Source: an uncultured Legionella sp. (lineage in GTDB: Bacteria > Pseudomonadota > Gammaproteobacteria > Legionellales > Legionellaceae). From it: a stretch of 52,834 nt of DNA. Position 1 is the first letter of the stretch. Each line of letters opens with the position of its first letter. The stretch is from positions 1 to 52,834 of the forward strand of contig NZ_CALMPD010000152.1 of the NCBI RefSeq assembly GCF_937871865.1, written 5' to 3'. Positions 28,481 to 37,563 of the stretch are shown here, piece by piece. The position numbers and the translations under genes were made by a program. Below the pieces are notes generated by a model. It was not told where the DNA came from and ran no database searches. It worked only from the letters and a program-made list of their open reading frames with translations.

Positions 28481-28652
28481 CTACTCTCACATCAGCCCAT
28501 CAGTGACTTCTAAATACAAACGGAGCGTTACTAAATCAGCAACTTAATTCTAACTAGCTCCTCACAATTGTCTAAAAAAAGGCCACAGCAAATGATTGTA
28601 TAAATAGCACTTTGATATATAATAGCCCACCACTTTGTTTTGAGATGACGCA

Positions 28653-29813
28653 ATGTACTTAAAAACATTTATTTTGGGTTCTGCTAGGGTAGGAAAAACA
28701 GAACTTAAGAAACACTTGACTGTGCCAAATTATGTGAATACGGCGGAAAAGGCCTATTTTGGCTCCGTCGCCCCAGATTTTAATACGGTTGAAATTCCCG
28801 GCATCTCAGGGGGTAATAAGGTAAAAATGAATGTATGGGATACTTCAGGAAATCCTCATTTTAAAAATGCGTCAACGAAGATGTTTCAGGAAAAATCTCA
28901 TTTTGGCCTTTTTTGCATCGATTTATCCAAACCATTAACCTCGCAAACAATCAGCGAGCTAAAAAATGACCTCGCTGAGTTTAAACAAACAAATCCTGAG
29001 GCGCATTTAATTTTAGTAGGAACTAAAAATGACACTGCGTTACCCGATGCTTTGCATAATGCACAAAAACAATTTAGTGATTATCAATTTATCGGAGTGG
29101 TGGCGACGTCAGCAAGAGAAGCAAATGGCTCTCAAGAATTGTTTGGGCTTCTCGCATCACATACTCCGCCGATTGTTGAAAAAATGCGTCAAGAACAATT
29201 AAAGCTGGCTGATAAACTGCTTAAAGCCGAAGAAGAACGAAAAAACATTCTCTATGCCAGAGACCGATGCAGAGTAAATTCAAATTTATATATTGCTCTG
29301 GATAAGTTGCATCATGAAGCAAATGCAACCCTATCTCCTTCGCAAATAAAACGGCTGGGCAAAGAGGCCAATACTCTTCTTGATCAGTTTGGCAACAATG
29401 CTATCCAAGATAAAATACCAAGCATTCAAGCATTTATCACTAATTGCACTGAAGAAATTCAAGGTAAGAACCCCGCGTTGTACAACACTCTGTGGACCAT
29501 TGCTTATGCACTGACCGTAACCGTTATTGCATCATTAATTGGTTTTGGCATTGGTTTTTTATTTGGCGCCTGGTCTGGTCCTGGTGCTTTTTTTACGGGA
29601 ATAGCGGCAGGATCAACAAATGCACTAGCAGCAGCGAGTTCGGCCTCAGCCTGTGGCGCAGGTACCTTGGCATATTCTGCTCATCATTTCTTCAAAGCAT
29701 CACCTGTTTTAGCTTCGATTAAAGAGATTGCAGAAATAGAACGTCAGGCTGACCTCGTACAATTCTACGATAGTCATGCTTGTAGTGAAAAACCACATTT
29801 TGCGCATCTATAG
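28653..29813 (+). CDS. Rab/Ras-like small GTPase with C-terminal membrane hairpin, putative effector
   Basis: Residues 1-175 form a small-GTPase domain: G1 GSARVGKT (9-16), a PDFNTVEI switch I region, G3 WDTSGN in place of the usual WDTAGQ, G4 VGTKND and G5 TSAR. The catalytic Gln of switch II is replaced by Asn, so intrinsic hydrolysis may be low. A charged, helical segment (about 180-275) follows, then two hydrophobic stretches rich in Gly and Ala (about 280-306 and 312-335), probably a membrane hairpin, and a short polar tail. Eukaryote-like GTPases are known among Legionella effectors. Secretion by Dot/Icm is an inference. The next gene, a PP2C-like phosphatase, follows 71 bases later. 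Confidence 0.75.
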   Translation: MYLKTFILGSARVGKTELKKHLTVPNYVNTAEKAYFGSVAPDFNTVEIPGISGGNKVKMNVWDTSGNPHFKNASTKMFQEKSHFGLFCIDLSKPLTSQTISELKNDLAEFKQTNPEAHLILVGTKNDTALPDALHNAQKQFSDYQFIGVVATSAREANGSQELFGLLASHTPPIVEKMRQEQLKLADKLLKAEEERKNILYARDRCRVNSNLYIALDKLHHEANATLSPSQIKRLGKEANTLLDQFGNNAIQDKIPSIQAFITNCTEEIQGKNPALYNTLWTIAYALTVTVIASLIGFGIGFLFGAWSGPGAFFTGIAAGSTNALAAASSASACGAGTLAYSAHHFFKASPVLASIKEIAEIERQADLVQFYDSHACSEKPHFAHL

Positions 29814-29884
29814 GCAAAAATAGTGGATTATTGAGCCTATTTGTATTATTATTACACCAACAATAGTTTTAACTAGGAGCGAAC

Positions 29885-31492
29885 ATGCCCGCATTTATTT
29901 CCAAACCCCCACATAAAGCTAAAATAGTTCAAGATATAAATAAAGAGTTTGGTTTTGGTTATTTTGAAACAATGGGCGGACGCTCTAGTCAGGAAGATGC
30001 TTTGGCATGGCATGTTCTTAGCCCGCGTGAGTTAACAGCCAAAGGCACTGCTGAGCAATTAACTCCAGTAGAAATTGGCCATCGTCTTTGGACCAGCTAT
30101 CAATTACTAGACACTCCCGATTTAGCCTCAGGCACTACAGCTGCAACAACAATTTATGACGGAAAAGGTAATTTTATAACCGCAACCCTTGCCGATGCAG
30201 CATCCTTTGTTGTTGTCTATGATAAAGCAGGTAATGCTTTAGGCGTTACCCGATTAAACAGCGTCACCCATAAACCATCTGACTCAGAAGAGAAAGCACG
30301 TATAGAGGCCGCAGGTGGGAGGATTATATTTTGGGGTACTCATAGAGTAGATGGGTCCTTGGCGGTGTCGAGAGCGATTGGTGATAATGCTGGGCAATTA
30401 AAAGAACATGGCGTTTGTTCAGAAGCAACCATCGATGTGACCAACATCGATAAAATAGCCAATGATCTAGGTATTGATCCTGATGTTATTAGCTCCATGC
30501 AAGTCATTAATACTTGTGATGGTTTCACAGACGGGGCAGGAAACGATACTCAAAGCAAAAAAAATCATGAAGATTATTTGCTAAATATTTTACACAATAT
30601 GAAATCTCCAGGTCACATACCTCCAAATGAATTAGCCCGTGAATTATCGCTCCAAGCCATCAGAGATGGTTCAACAGATAATGTGTCGATTGCAATACAA
30701 ACAATCACCACTGATACCCCACCTGTATTCGTTGGTGTCTACGATGGTCACGGCGGCATCGAGGCATCCTGCAAAGTAGCCGAGAACATTGGCCGTGTTT
30801 TTAAAGAGCAATGCGCACTCACCTCAGAGCAATATGCACAACAGAAATTAAGTGTCGACTTAAAGAAAACAGCCTATGAGCGCGATAATAGCGACCAGGG
30901 TTTGGCTCAAAATCAAAAATTTAGTAAACTAATTGTACTAGATACTGATCAGACGAAAAGAACTGAAGAGAAACTCGCCAGATCCGTTAACGATCTGTTT
31001 AAGTTAACTAAAGATTATCAAAACAGCTTGAATGCCGATGCAGTGGAAATCAAACCGATTATCGAAAATCTGATCAGCATATTAGAGAGCAACAAATCCA
31101 GTGCGGAACAATTAAAGGAATATTATTCGTTTCTTGATAAGAAGAATGAACAAACAGAAGGACAAAATATTGATCTTATTAAAAAAGATACGAGCAATTC
31201 AACACTTAACTTCCTGACCGGAATCGCCGTCATTGCCGCAACAATCATTACCGGTGTTTTACCCGGACTTTTAGTGATAGGTATTGTCTATGCTGCAACG
31301 GGTAAAACGCCACTCGATTTATTTAAATCTAATGGTGATCGATTTGAAAAAGACACTCGTTTAATCAAAGAAAACACAGGATTGTCATCCGGATTTTTCA
31401 AATCATCCCCCTTATCGAAACAAGATAAGGCGGATGATTTACACTCTGGCTATGATGATATCTCCCCCGATACCGATGTAAAACCCCGATAA
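29885..31492 (+). CDS. PP2C-like protein phosphatase with permuted motif order and a C-terminal membrane segment
   Basis: Metal-dependent PP2C phosphatases remove phosphate from Ser/Thr. This 535-residue protein has GGRSSQEDA (about 31-39), SGTTAATTIYD (82-92), LADAASFVVVY, an AAGGRIIFW...RVDGSLAVSRAIGD segment, CDGFTDG (Asp212) and GSTDNVSIAIQ (Asp265). All of these are in the normal order. The metal-binding VYDGHGG motif, normally found right after the first motif, appears last (Asp287). A Lys/Glu-rich helical region (about 300-430) and a hydrophobic hairpin (about 441-472) follow, then a polar acidic tail. There is no signal peptide. A GGAGCG site precedes ATG 29885. It is likely co-transcribed with the GTPase upstream and is a plausible effector. 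Confidence 0.8.
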   Translation: MPAFISKPPHKAKIVQDINKEFGFGYFETMGGRSSQEDALAWHVLSPRELTAKGTAEQLTPVEIGHRLWTSYQLLDTPDLASGTTAATTIYDGKGNFITATLADAASFVVVYDKAGNALGVTRLNSVTHKPSDSEEKARIEAAGGRIIFWGTHRVDGSLAVSRAIGDNAGQLKEHGVCSEATIDVTNIDKIANDLGIDPDVISSMQVINTCDGFTDGAGNDTQSKKNHEDYLLNILHNMKSPGHIPPNELARELSLQAIRDGSTDNVSIAIQTITTDTPPVFVGVYDGHGGIEASCKVAENIGRVFKEQCALTSEQYAQQKLSVDLKKTAYERDNSDQGLAQNQKFSKLIVLDTDQTKRTEEKLARSVNDLFKLTKDYQNSLNADAVEIKPIIENLISILESNKSSAEQLKEYYSFLDKKNEQTEGQNIDLIKKDTSNSTLNFLTGIAVIAATIITGVLPGLLVIGIVYAATGKTPLDLFKSNGDRFEKDTRLIKENTGLSSGFFKSSPLSKQDKADDLHSGYDDISPDTDVKPR

Positions 31493-31497
31493 TCCCC

Positions 31498-31531
31498 AAA
31501 ATACCTCGTCGCCATTACGACGAGGTATTTA
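31498..31531 (+). terminator. Terminator after the PP2C-like gene
   Basis: AAATACCTCGTCG (31498-31510) pairs with CGACGAGGTATTT (31518-31530) around a short loop. It lies just after the PP2C stop and likely ends a GTPase-PP2C transcript. Confidence 0.7.
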
Positions 31532-31621
31532 CTTATGTTTTGAGTAAACACCATTGAATCCTTCCCAAGAATTCTGCGATAGAATAAACTCCACTTCTTT
31601 CATTGAACCAGAATCATACTC

Positions 31622-33208
31622 GTGTCCAATAACTATCTGATTAACCCCTCATTTTCATTAAAAAAAGCTCTGTTTCATGAGCATCCCTCGCTTACCCTCA
31701 ATCAACTAATGGCTGTGTTTCTTCTGGGATTCGCACTTATCTATCTCCTGATTCCTTCATTATGCTACCAATCCATTTTACCAGACTCAGCTCAAAACCT
31801 TAGCTGGGGGCATACCTGGTCGTGGAGCTACAATCGACACCCACCACTTGGAACCTGGCTCCTCAGCTTCATGAGCATGATATCTGCAAATAATGAAGTG
31901 GCGACGTTTAGCGCCAGCGTTTTGTGCTTATCAGTCAGTCTTTTTTTTATATTCCTCATGGCGAAACGCTACTTAAGTACCCAGGATGCTTTTGTTGCAT
32001 CAATACTGTCTTCGTTCTCGCTCTATTATTTAAATAATTTTGTACTCCAATTTAATCAAAACACCATCATGCTGCCTTTTTGGATTATGATAGGTTATTT
32101 TACTGACCGTTGTTTACATACGAATAAAACGAAAGACTGGATATTTTTAGGCATAGTGACAGCAGGAGCATTGTTAGCCAAATATGAATCGTCATTAATT
32201 ATTTTTATCGCATTGATGTATTTGGTGTGGCATTTTGAATATAAATTTTTATTCAAACTACTGTTAGCCTTAGCCGTTTCTTTAGTGTTGTTAGCTCCTC
32301 ACCTTATTTCTGTTGCTCAACATGGGTTTCTGACGCTGGAATTTATTCATGGCAAAGTAAACGAAGGACAAAACCATAGTGTCTTGTATACTCATCTATT
32401 CTACCCGCTAAAAGCCCTGTACGAGCAACTTTGCCACCTCTTGCCTGCACTAGTATTAACAGGCCTATTGGTGAGAAACAAAACCGTAATTAAATCCAGC
32501 GCCCCCTTTGATAACACCAAGAAGAACTATCTTGTTTATCTTGGTATAGCCCCTTTATGTTTGGTCATTCTGCTTTCTGCTGTCTTTGGCTTAAAAATTC
32601 AACCCGAATGGGGCTTTCCCCTCTTTTCATTCACTATCCCGGCTATAATGTCGTTCTTCCAATTAAAGAGCAAGTCAGCGCTATTAAAACCTCTTCTGTG
32701 TGCGGCACTAGCCATACACAGCACAAGCCTCATTACTTATATGTCTGTCAATTATTTCTCCCCTAAATTTACTCGCACCAACAACCCGAGCTATGAGTTA
32801 GCGAAAGACGCCCAGAGTTATTGGAACCAATTTACCGCTGAGCCTATCAGGTATGTAGCCGGCGATGAAAATTATGATTATTATCTGTCGGCTTATCTGC
32901 CAACAAAGCCCTTATTACTCGAAGCCTTTTCAATAAAATTAAGCCCCTGGATCAATAAAGTCGACTTAAAAAAATCTGGGTTCATAATTGTTGTTGAAGG
33001 ATGCAACAAGAAAAGGCTTAAGGATTTGCAAGCTCGATACGTTGCAACATCGTACCAATGTATTAAAAAACCACTAAGTAACAAATTCCGAGAACAGCTC
33101 AAATCCTTTGCTCTATTAGTAGTCCCTCCACTCCAGCCAAATCATGATTTGGCCAGCTCTATAGCCGTCGGCCACAAAGTTATAGATAAAGGTGGCCGCG
33201 AAGGATAA
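31622..33208 (+). CDS. GT39-family membrane glycosyltransferase (ArnT/PMT-like)
   Basis: The 528-residue polytopic protein has about ten or more hydrophobic segments. Its first extracytoplasmic loop carries acidic LPDSAQN and then WSYNRHPPLGTW, the hallmark of GT-C enzymes of the PMT_2 family, which transfer a sugar from a polyprenyl-phosphate carrier to lipid A, protein or polysaccharide. The last 100 residues look soluble. The start is GTG at 31622; the next in-frame ATG (codon 29, MAVFLLGF) would cut into the first membrane segment. The acceptor cannot be given. Confidence 0.82.
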   Translation: MSNNYLINPSFSLKKALFHEHPSLTLNQLMAVFLLGFALIYLLIPSLCYQSILPDSAQNLSWGHTWSWSYNRHPPLGTWLLSFMSMISANNEVATFSASVLCLSVSLFFIFLMAKRYLSTQDAFVASILSSFSLYYLNNFVLQFNQNTIMLPFWIMIGYFTDRCLHTNKTKDWIFLGIVTAGALLAKYESSLIIFIALMYLVWHFEYKFLFKLLLALAVSLVLLAPHLISVAQHGFLTLEFIHGKVNEGQNHSVLYTHLFYPLKALYEQLCHLLPALVLTGLLVRNKTVIKSSAPFDNTKKNYLVYLGIAPLCLVILLSAVFGLKIQPEWGFPLFSFTIPAIMSFFQLKSKSALLKPLLCAALAIHSTSLITYMSVNYFSPKFTRTNNPSYELAKDAQSYWNQFTAEPIRYVAGDENYDYYLSAYLPTKPLLLEAFSIKLSPWINKVDLKKSGFIIVVEGCNKKRLKDLQARYVATSYQCIKKPLSNKFREQLKSFALLVVPPLQPNHDLASSIAVGHKVIDKGGREG

Positions 33209-33296
33209 AGCTTAGTGGGGGACGCTATAAATAGAGTGTTATTTTTTTATTGATATATACTAATAATAAATGGCTCGCATCAAATAAGGATTCGAT

Positions 33297-34532
33297 TTGC
33301 TCCAGCCACTGTTTAGAACATTATTGGCAAGACAAGGCATATACAATAAGGATGGTTCGGTGTGGGCATACGAGCTGTTGTATCGTAATGGTGATTCACA
33401 AAGTGCAAACATTGATAATTTGATTGAATCTTCAGGAGATGCAGCAACCTCATCGGTTATCACCCAACTGTTTACCAATCTGGATATGGATACAATTATA
33501 GGAAATAAGCACGCCTTTATTAATTTCACCTACAATCATCTGATTAACCAGGTACCCAATTTACTGCCCAAACAACGAATAGTAATCGAGGTGCTAGAAA
33601 CAATAGCCATAGACAAACCTTTAATCGACTCCTTAATCACGCTAAAGAATCAGGGCTATAAGATTGCCTTGGATGATTTTATATATAGAGAAGACTTAAT
33701 CCCATTAGTGGAAGTAGCGGATATTATAAAAATCGACGTGCTTAATCAAAGTATGCAACAGGTTGAAGCACAGTTAGCCTCCTTGCGGCGCCGTTTCAGC
33801 GGCAGGTTTTTAGCAGAAAAGATTGAAAATAAAACACAGCTCCACAACTGTATCGAACTTGGATTTGATTATTTTCAGGGTTTTTTTCTTAACAAACCAG
33901 ATCCCCTAAAAGGACAGGTCATCACTGAAAATAAAGTGCATCTTTTAAGCTTGATTTCGGAATTAAATGATGAGCAGGTAGCTTTTGAGCGGATTGAAAA
34001 AATTATATTGCAAATTCCCAAGCTCAGTTATCGAATTTTACGGCTAACCAATTCAAGCTCGCTCTACTTAGGTAGAAAAATTGACTCACTAATCGATGCC
34101 ATCACTCAATTAGGTTTAGTACAAATTCGCAACTGGTTAAGTTTATTATTGCTATCCAGCTTTGATGACGTAGCTCCAGACTTACTGGAGCGTACTTTAA
34201 TCCGAGCGAAAATGTGCGAACATTTAGCTCAAGCATCAGGCTATCCCAACCCTCACCAAGCCTACACAGTAGGCATACTATCAACTCTTGATGCCATACT
34301 AAATGACTCTATGGCCTCTTTGCTGGCTAAAATCCAGTTAAGTGATGCTCTGAATGAAGCCTTACTTCATCATGAAGGCGAATTAGGTACTTTGCTAAAA
34401 TTCACTATTGCCTATGAAGAGGCCAACTTTAGTCAGTTGGAACATGCGACCATCGATAATGAAGCACTGACTCGCTCCTATTTTCAAGGAATAGAATATG
34501 CAAATGATGTAATAAACATGATAAAAAAATAA
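33297..34532 (+). CDS. EAL-HDOD domain signalling protein (CdgJ/YuxH-like)
   Basis: The N-terminal half (about 1-200) is an EAL domain with ELLYR at the position of the catalytic E-x-L motif, IEVLETI, KIALDDF, IIKIDVL, AEKIEN and YFQGFFLNKP. The C-terminal half (about 205-400) is an HDOD domain. Members with this layout are usually degenerate phosphodiesterases acting through protein contacts. Here the Asp pair LDDF is kept, but the first EAL residues differ. The gene starts with TTG at 33297, with AAGGA six bases upstream. No ATG fits better near the N-terminus. Confidence 0.85.
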   Translation: MLQPLFRTLLARQGIYNKDGSVWAYELLYRNGDSQSANIDNLIESSGDAATSSVITQLFTNLDMDTIIGNKHAFINFTYNHLINQVPNLLPKQRIVIEVLETIAIDKPLIDSLITLKNQGYKIALDDFIYREDLIPLVEVADIIKIDVLNQSMQQVEAQLASLRRRFSGRFLAEKIENKTQLHNCIELGFDYFQGFFLNKPDPLKGQVITENKVHLLSLISELNDEQVAFERIEKIILQIPKLSYRILRLTNSSSLYLGRKIDSLIDAITQLGLVQIRNWLSLLLLSSFDDVAPDLLERTLIRAKMCEHLAQASGYPNPHQAYTVGILSTLDAILNDSMASLLAKIQLSDALNEALLHHEGELGTLLKFTIAYEEANFSQLEHATIDNEALTRSYFQGIEYANDVINMIKK

Positions 34533-34825
34533 AACTTTAGATAAATACCAACATGCCGCGAATGGTTGCTACCAATCTATTTTTCGATCACGATGAGTAA
34601 GGAAAAATACCTCCCCAACCAAAGAATGAGCATATCGTACACAGCTTGCGTCCATTATATTAACCTGATGAAAAATAATTGATTTTCTTATTGAAAAAGC
34701 CTTTGCTATTAAAAAAAAATAAGTTATAACAATCTTACCTGGTTCAAGGATTGACGAGGTATAGATGTTGGGTCAGCCACTAGAAATACCGTGCTGGATT
34801 AACTATTTTTTCATGGAGTGAGGAA
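34533..34825. other. Intergenic region between EAL-HDOD gene and HTH gene
   Basis: About 290 bases of AT-rich sequence hold no coding frame or strong hairpin that I can see. A good GGAGTGAGGAA site at its right end belongs to the HTH gene. TTGACG at 34752-34757 could be a -35 element, but no matching -10 is clear. Confidence 0.4.
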
Positions 34826-35095
34826 ATGAATAGTAAAGTGTTTTCACAACGCTTTAATCGCGAATTAGCGTCTCTGGGGTTCCCAGAAGAATTGACTGAA
34901 AAAACCAAAGCGGTGGCCAAAGTATTTGGCGTTACTCGCCATCTGGCAAATTCTATGATTTTTGGTCACGTACTTCCCAATAAAGAGCAACTGGATAAAA
35001 TTGGGGAAATTCTTGAAGTTTGCCCTCAATGGTTAAGTGGAGCAACGGACAGGAAAAAAGCGTATACCGGCCGGGAAACCGCTGAGAGCGTGTAA
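34826..35095 (+). CDS. Small XRE-like helix-turn-helix protein
   Basis: The 89-residue protein is mostly helical. Residues about 25-65 (KAVAKVFGVTRHLANSMIFG followed by LPNKEQLDKIGEILEV) fit a lambda-repressor-like helix-turn-helix in which the second helix follows the turn FGVTR. The C-terminal WLSGATDR resembles the tail of XRE-family phage-type regulators. A strong GGAGTGAGGAA site precedes the ATG. Target genes are unknown; the DUF155 gene starts 96 bases downstream. Confidence 0.65.
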   Translation: MNSKVFSQRFNRELASLGFPEELTEKTKAVAKVFGVTRHLANSMIFGHVLPNKEQLDKIGEILEVCPQWLSGATDRKKAYTGRETAESV

Positions 35096-35191
35096 TATTA
35101 GTGAATATATTGTATACTTAAGCCTATACACGGCGTTTGCCACAAATAAATATACCGCAAACGCCCCATTAATTTGCGGAACATCACTATC

Positions 35192-35998
35192 ATGGAATGC
35201 TTAAGTTTTTGTGTTGCCAAATCAATTGATTTAGCGCGTTTAGATAACCACTTTAAGAATTTTTCTAATGAATACAGCTCGGTTAAAACGCGGGATGTAT
35301 TAAAGCTCACCCCGCGAAATAATAGCGACCATACCGTGTTCATCTTTAAAAATGGCACTGTCGTATCCTGGGGCATTAGAAGACACCAAATTAATGACTA
35401 CCTCAACACCATCAAACTATTGATCGATAAACCCGTCACCATATTAGTACACGATGAATTCCATTATCAGATTGCTGATAAAACGGCAATTGAACCTCAT
35501 GATTTTTTTGACGTAGATTGTTTAACCATGGAAGACAATAGTGATGAATTGAAACTGAGCTTATCCTATGGATTTTCCCAATCAGTAAAATTACAGTATT
35601 TCGAAACCATCATTGAAGCACTCATCGAAAAATACAATCCAATGATTCAAACCTTGTCCCACAAAGGTGAAATGCCTATTAGCCGCAAACAAATCCAGCA
35701 AGTCATCGGTGAGATTCTAGGCGCTAAAAGTGAATTGAACTTAATCAGTAACTTCCTTTATCACCCTAAATATTTTTGGCAACACCCAACACTTGAACAA
35801 CATTTTTCCATGCTGGAGCGTTATTTACACATTCAAAGAAGGGTGAATGCAATTAACCACCGACTGGATACCCTTAACGAAATTTTTGATATGTTTAATG
35901 GCTATCTGGAAAACCGCCATGGCCATAATTTAGAAATTATTATTATCGTGTTAATTGCCATTGAAATTATTCTGTTCATTTCAAATTTTCATATTTAA
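35192..35998 (+). CDS. DUF155/RMD1-family membrane protein
   Basis: The 268-residue protein matches the RMD1/RMND1 (DUF155) family, known from mitochondria and many bacteria. It contains VFIFKNGTVVSWGI early on, LSYGFSQSVKLQYFE in the middle, and a long C-terminal helical region (LERYLHIQRRVNAINHRLDTL) ending in a single membrane segment (about 247-264). This places most of the protein in the cytoplasm with a C-terminal anchor. Molecular function is unknown; mitochondrial relatives affect translation. ATG 35192 is chosen over TTG 35174. Confidence 0.82.
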   Translation: MECLSFCVAKSIDLARLDNHFKNFSNEYSSVKTRDVLKLTPRNNSDHTVFIFKNGTVVSWGIRRHQINDYLNTIKLLIDKPVTILVHDEFHYQIADKTAIEPHDFFDVDCLTMEDNSDELKLSLSYGFSQSVKLQYFETIIEALIEKYNPMIQTLSHKGEMPISRKQIQQVIGEILGAKSELNLISNFLYHPKYFWQHPTLEQHFSMLERYLHIQRRVNAINHRLDTLNEIFDMFNGYLENRHGHNLEIIIIVLIAIEIILFISNFHI

Positions 35999-36375
35999 AT
36001 CGTTTCATAAATTGCTATCGCCTTAACTAAATCAAAGTGGTTTTGAGGAGGGGCGCATTTTTAAAATAAATAACCCTATGTATTCAAAAGCTAATTGATT
36101 TGGTATATCCTTCTTTGAATACTATTAATGTTTAAAATTTGTACCTATCAGGAAGAAATAAGTATCGAAGGAAGCGAACATAGCAGTCAAAATACAAACT
36201 GATTAGGGTTATTCCATCAGCCAAATGACAACATTAAGTTTGCACTATCAAGGGATCTTTGGTGCCCCCACTCCGTTTTAGAGTGCCCCTTGAGCCCTGA
36301 GCCTCCGTTTCTACTATTCCAATACAACAAGGCAGATTATTCAGCCTGGTGTTCGCGGTGCAATAAGGATTGTAT
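35999..36375. other. Intergenic region upstream of the GT2 gene
   Basis: About 375 bases without a convincing coding frame. A weak hairpin CACTC/GAGTG lies around 36269-36286. An AAGGA ribosome site at 36365-36369 belongs to the GT2 gene. I see no repeat or operator that I can name. Confidence 0.4.
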
Positions 36376-37518
36376 ATGAAAAACCAACCCTACGGCTCAA
36401 CCGCTTTAATCGCAGTTGCCTTAATGGTCAAAAACGAAGCATCCTCCATCCAATCAACCTTATCCTCCTTACATCAAGAAGGCCTGTCTCATTTTTTTAT
36501 TTTAGACACAGGCTCAAGTGATAATACGATTGAGCTTGCGCAAGAATTTTTTGCACATCATCAACTCGATGGTCACATCAAACAAGAAGAGTTCATTAAT
36601 TTTTCAGCCTCTCGCAATCGTACACTTGAGTTAGCGGAGCAGCACTTTCCTAACACGCCATTTTTACTGATGCCTGATGCAGAGTGGCACCTGCATCATG
36701 GCGAAGCGCTTATTAAGTTTTGTATGCAAGAACAATACAAGCAAACACCACTGTATCTCATTAATATCAAAATGAATACTATGGAGTTTGCCACTGCCAG
36801 GCTATTTAGAACCGCAAGTCATATCCGTTTTAAAGGAGTAGTTCATGAAGTACCATGTGACATTGCTTCGGTTAAAGCACCCGCTAAAGTCTACTTCGAA
36901 GTGAAGGCTTCAGCCCAAGGCATAGAAAAAAGCAATCAGCGCTGGCATCAAGATTTAGAATTATTATCTAAAGCGTATCATGAGAACCCGACAGACCCGC
37001 GAACTGTCTTTTATTTGGCTCAAACCTATGAATGTTTAAATGATTTTGACAATGCGTATCAATTTTATCAAAAGCGCGCTCAACTGAATGGTTGGGATGA
37101 GGAAAATTTCATCACTCTCCTGCGCTTAGGTGGTCTAGCAGAACGAAAGTCGACTCAGTCGCCCTCACAGTGGGGGATTGCAATGGATCATCTTTTAAAA
37201 GCGTTTGCTCTAAGACCACACCGGATTGAACCTCTGATTAAAATTGCGAATCATTACTGGCCTGACAATATTCAGGCATGCTATTTATTTATTGGGTATG
37301 CGTATTATATTCCATACCCCAAAAATGATTTACTCTTTGTGGATAAAGAGGCTTATCAATATACTCGTTATGAAATCATGAGCCGATGCGCCTGGTATAT
37401 GGGAGAATATGCTCTTGGTGAACAAGCAACCCGATTAGCCTTGAAAGCACATCCGCATATGGAGCATTTGAAAAATAATTTGAAACTGTACCAACAACAA
37501 ACCCTAAATTCGAAATGA
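36376..37518 (+). CDS. GT2-family glycosyltransferase with C-terminal TPR-like repeats
   Basis: Residues about 10-200 form a GT-A fold of family 2: AVALMVKNEASSI (nucleotide-sugar strand), DTGSSDNT, NFSASRNRTLELA and the metal-binding region MPDAEWHL. The C-terminal half carries TPR-like helices (AQTYECLNDFDNAYQFYQK, then ALRPHRIEPLIKIANHYW). Such GT2-TPR proteins often glycosylate protein or lipid acceptors in the cytoplasm. ATG 36376 with AAGGA six bases upstream is preferred over TTG 36370. The collagen-like gene follows after 45 bases, so the Thr-rich repeats may be its acceptor (inference). Confidence 0.82.
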   Translation: MKNQPYGSTALIAVALMVKNEASSIQSTLSSLHQEGLSHFFILDTGSSDNTIELAQEFFAHHQLDGHIKQEEFINFSASRNRTLELAEQHFPNTPFLLMPDAEWHLHHGEALIKFCMQEQYKQTPLYLINIKMNTMEFATARLFRTASHIRFKGVVHEVPCDIASVKAPAKVYFEVKASAQGIEKSNQRWHQDLELLSKAYHENPTDPRTVFYLAQTYECLNDFDNAYQFYQKRAQLNGWDEENFITLLRLGGLAERKSTQSPSQWGIAMDHLLKAFALRPHRIEPLIKIANHYWPDNIQACYLFIGYAYYIPYPKNDLLFVDKEAYQYTRYEIMSRCAWYMGEYALGEQATRLALKAHPHMEHLKNNLKLYQQQTLNSK

Positions 37519-37563
37519 TTTAATATCAAATAAAACTGTCAACAGCAAAGAAAAGGAACTTTT

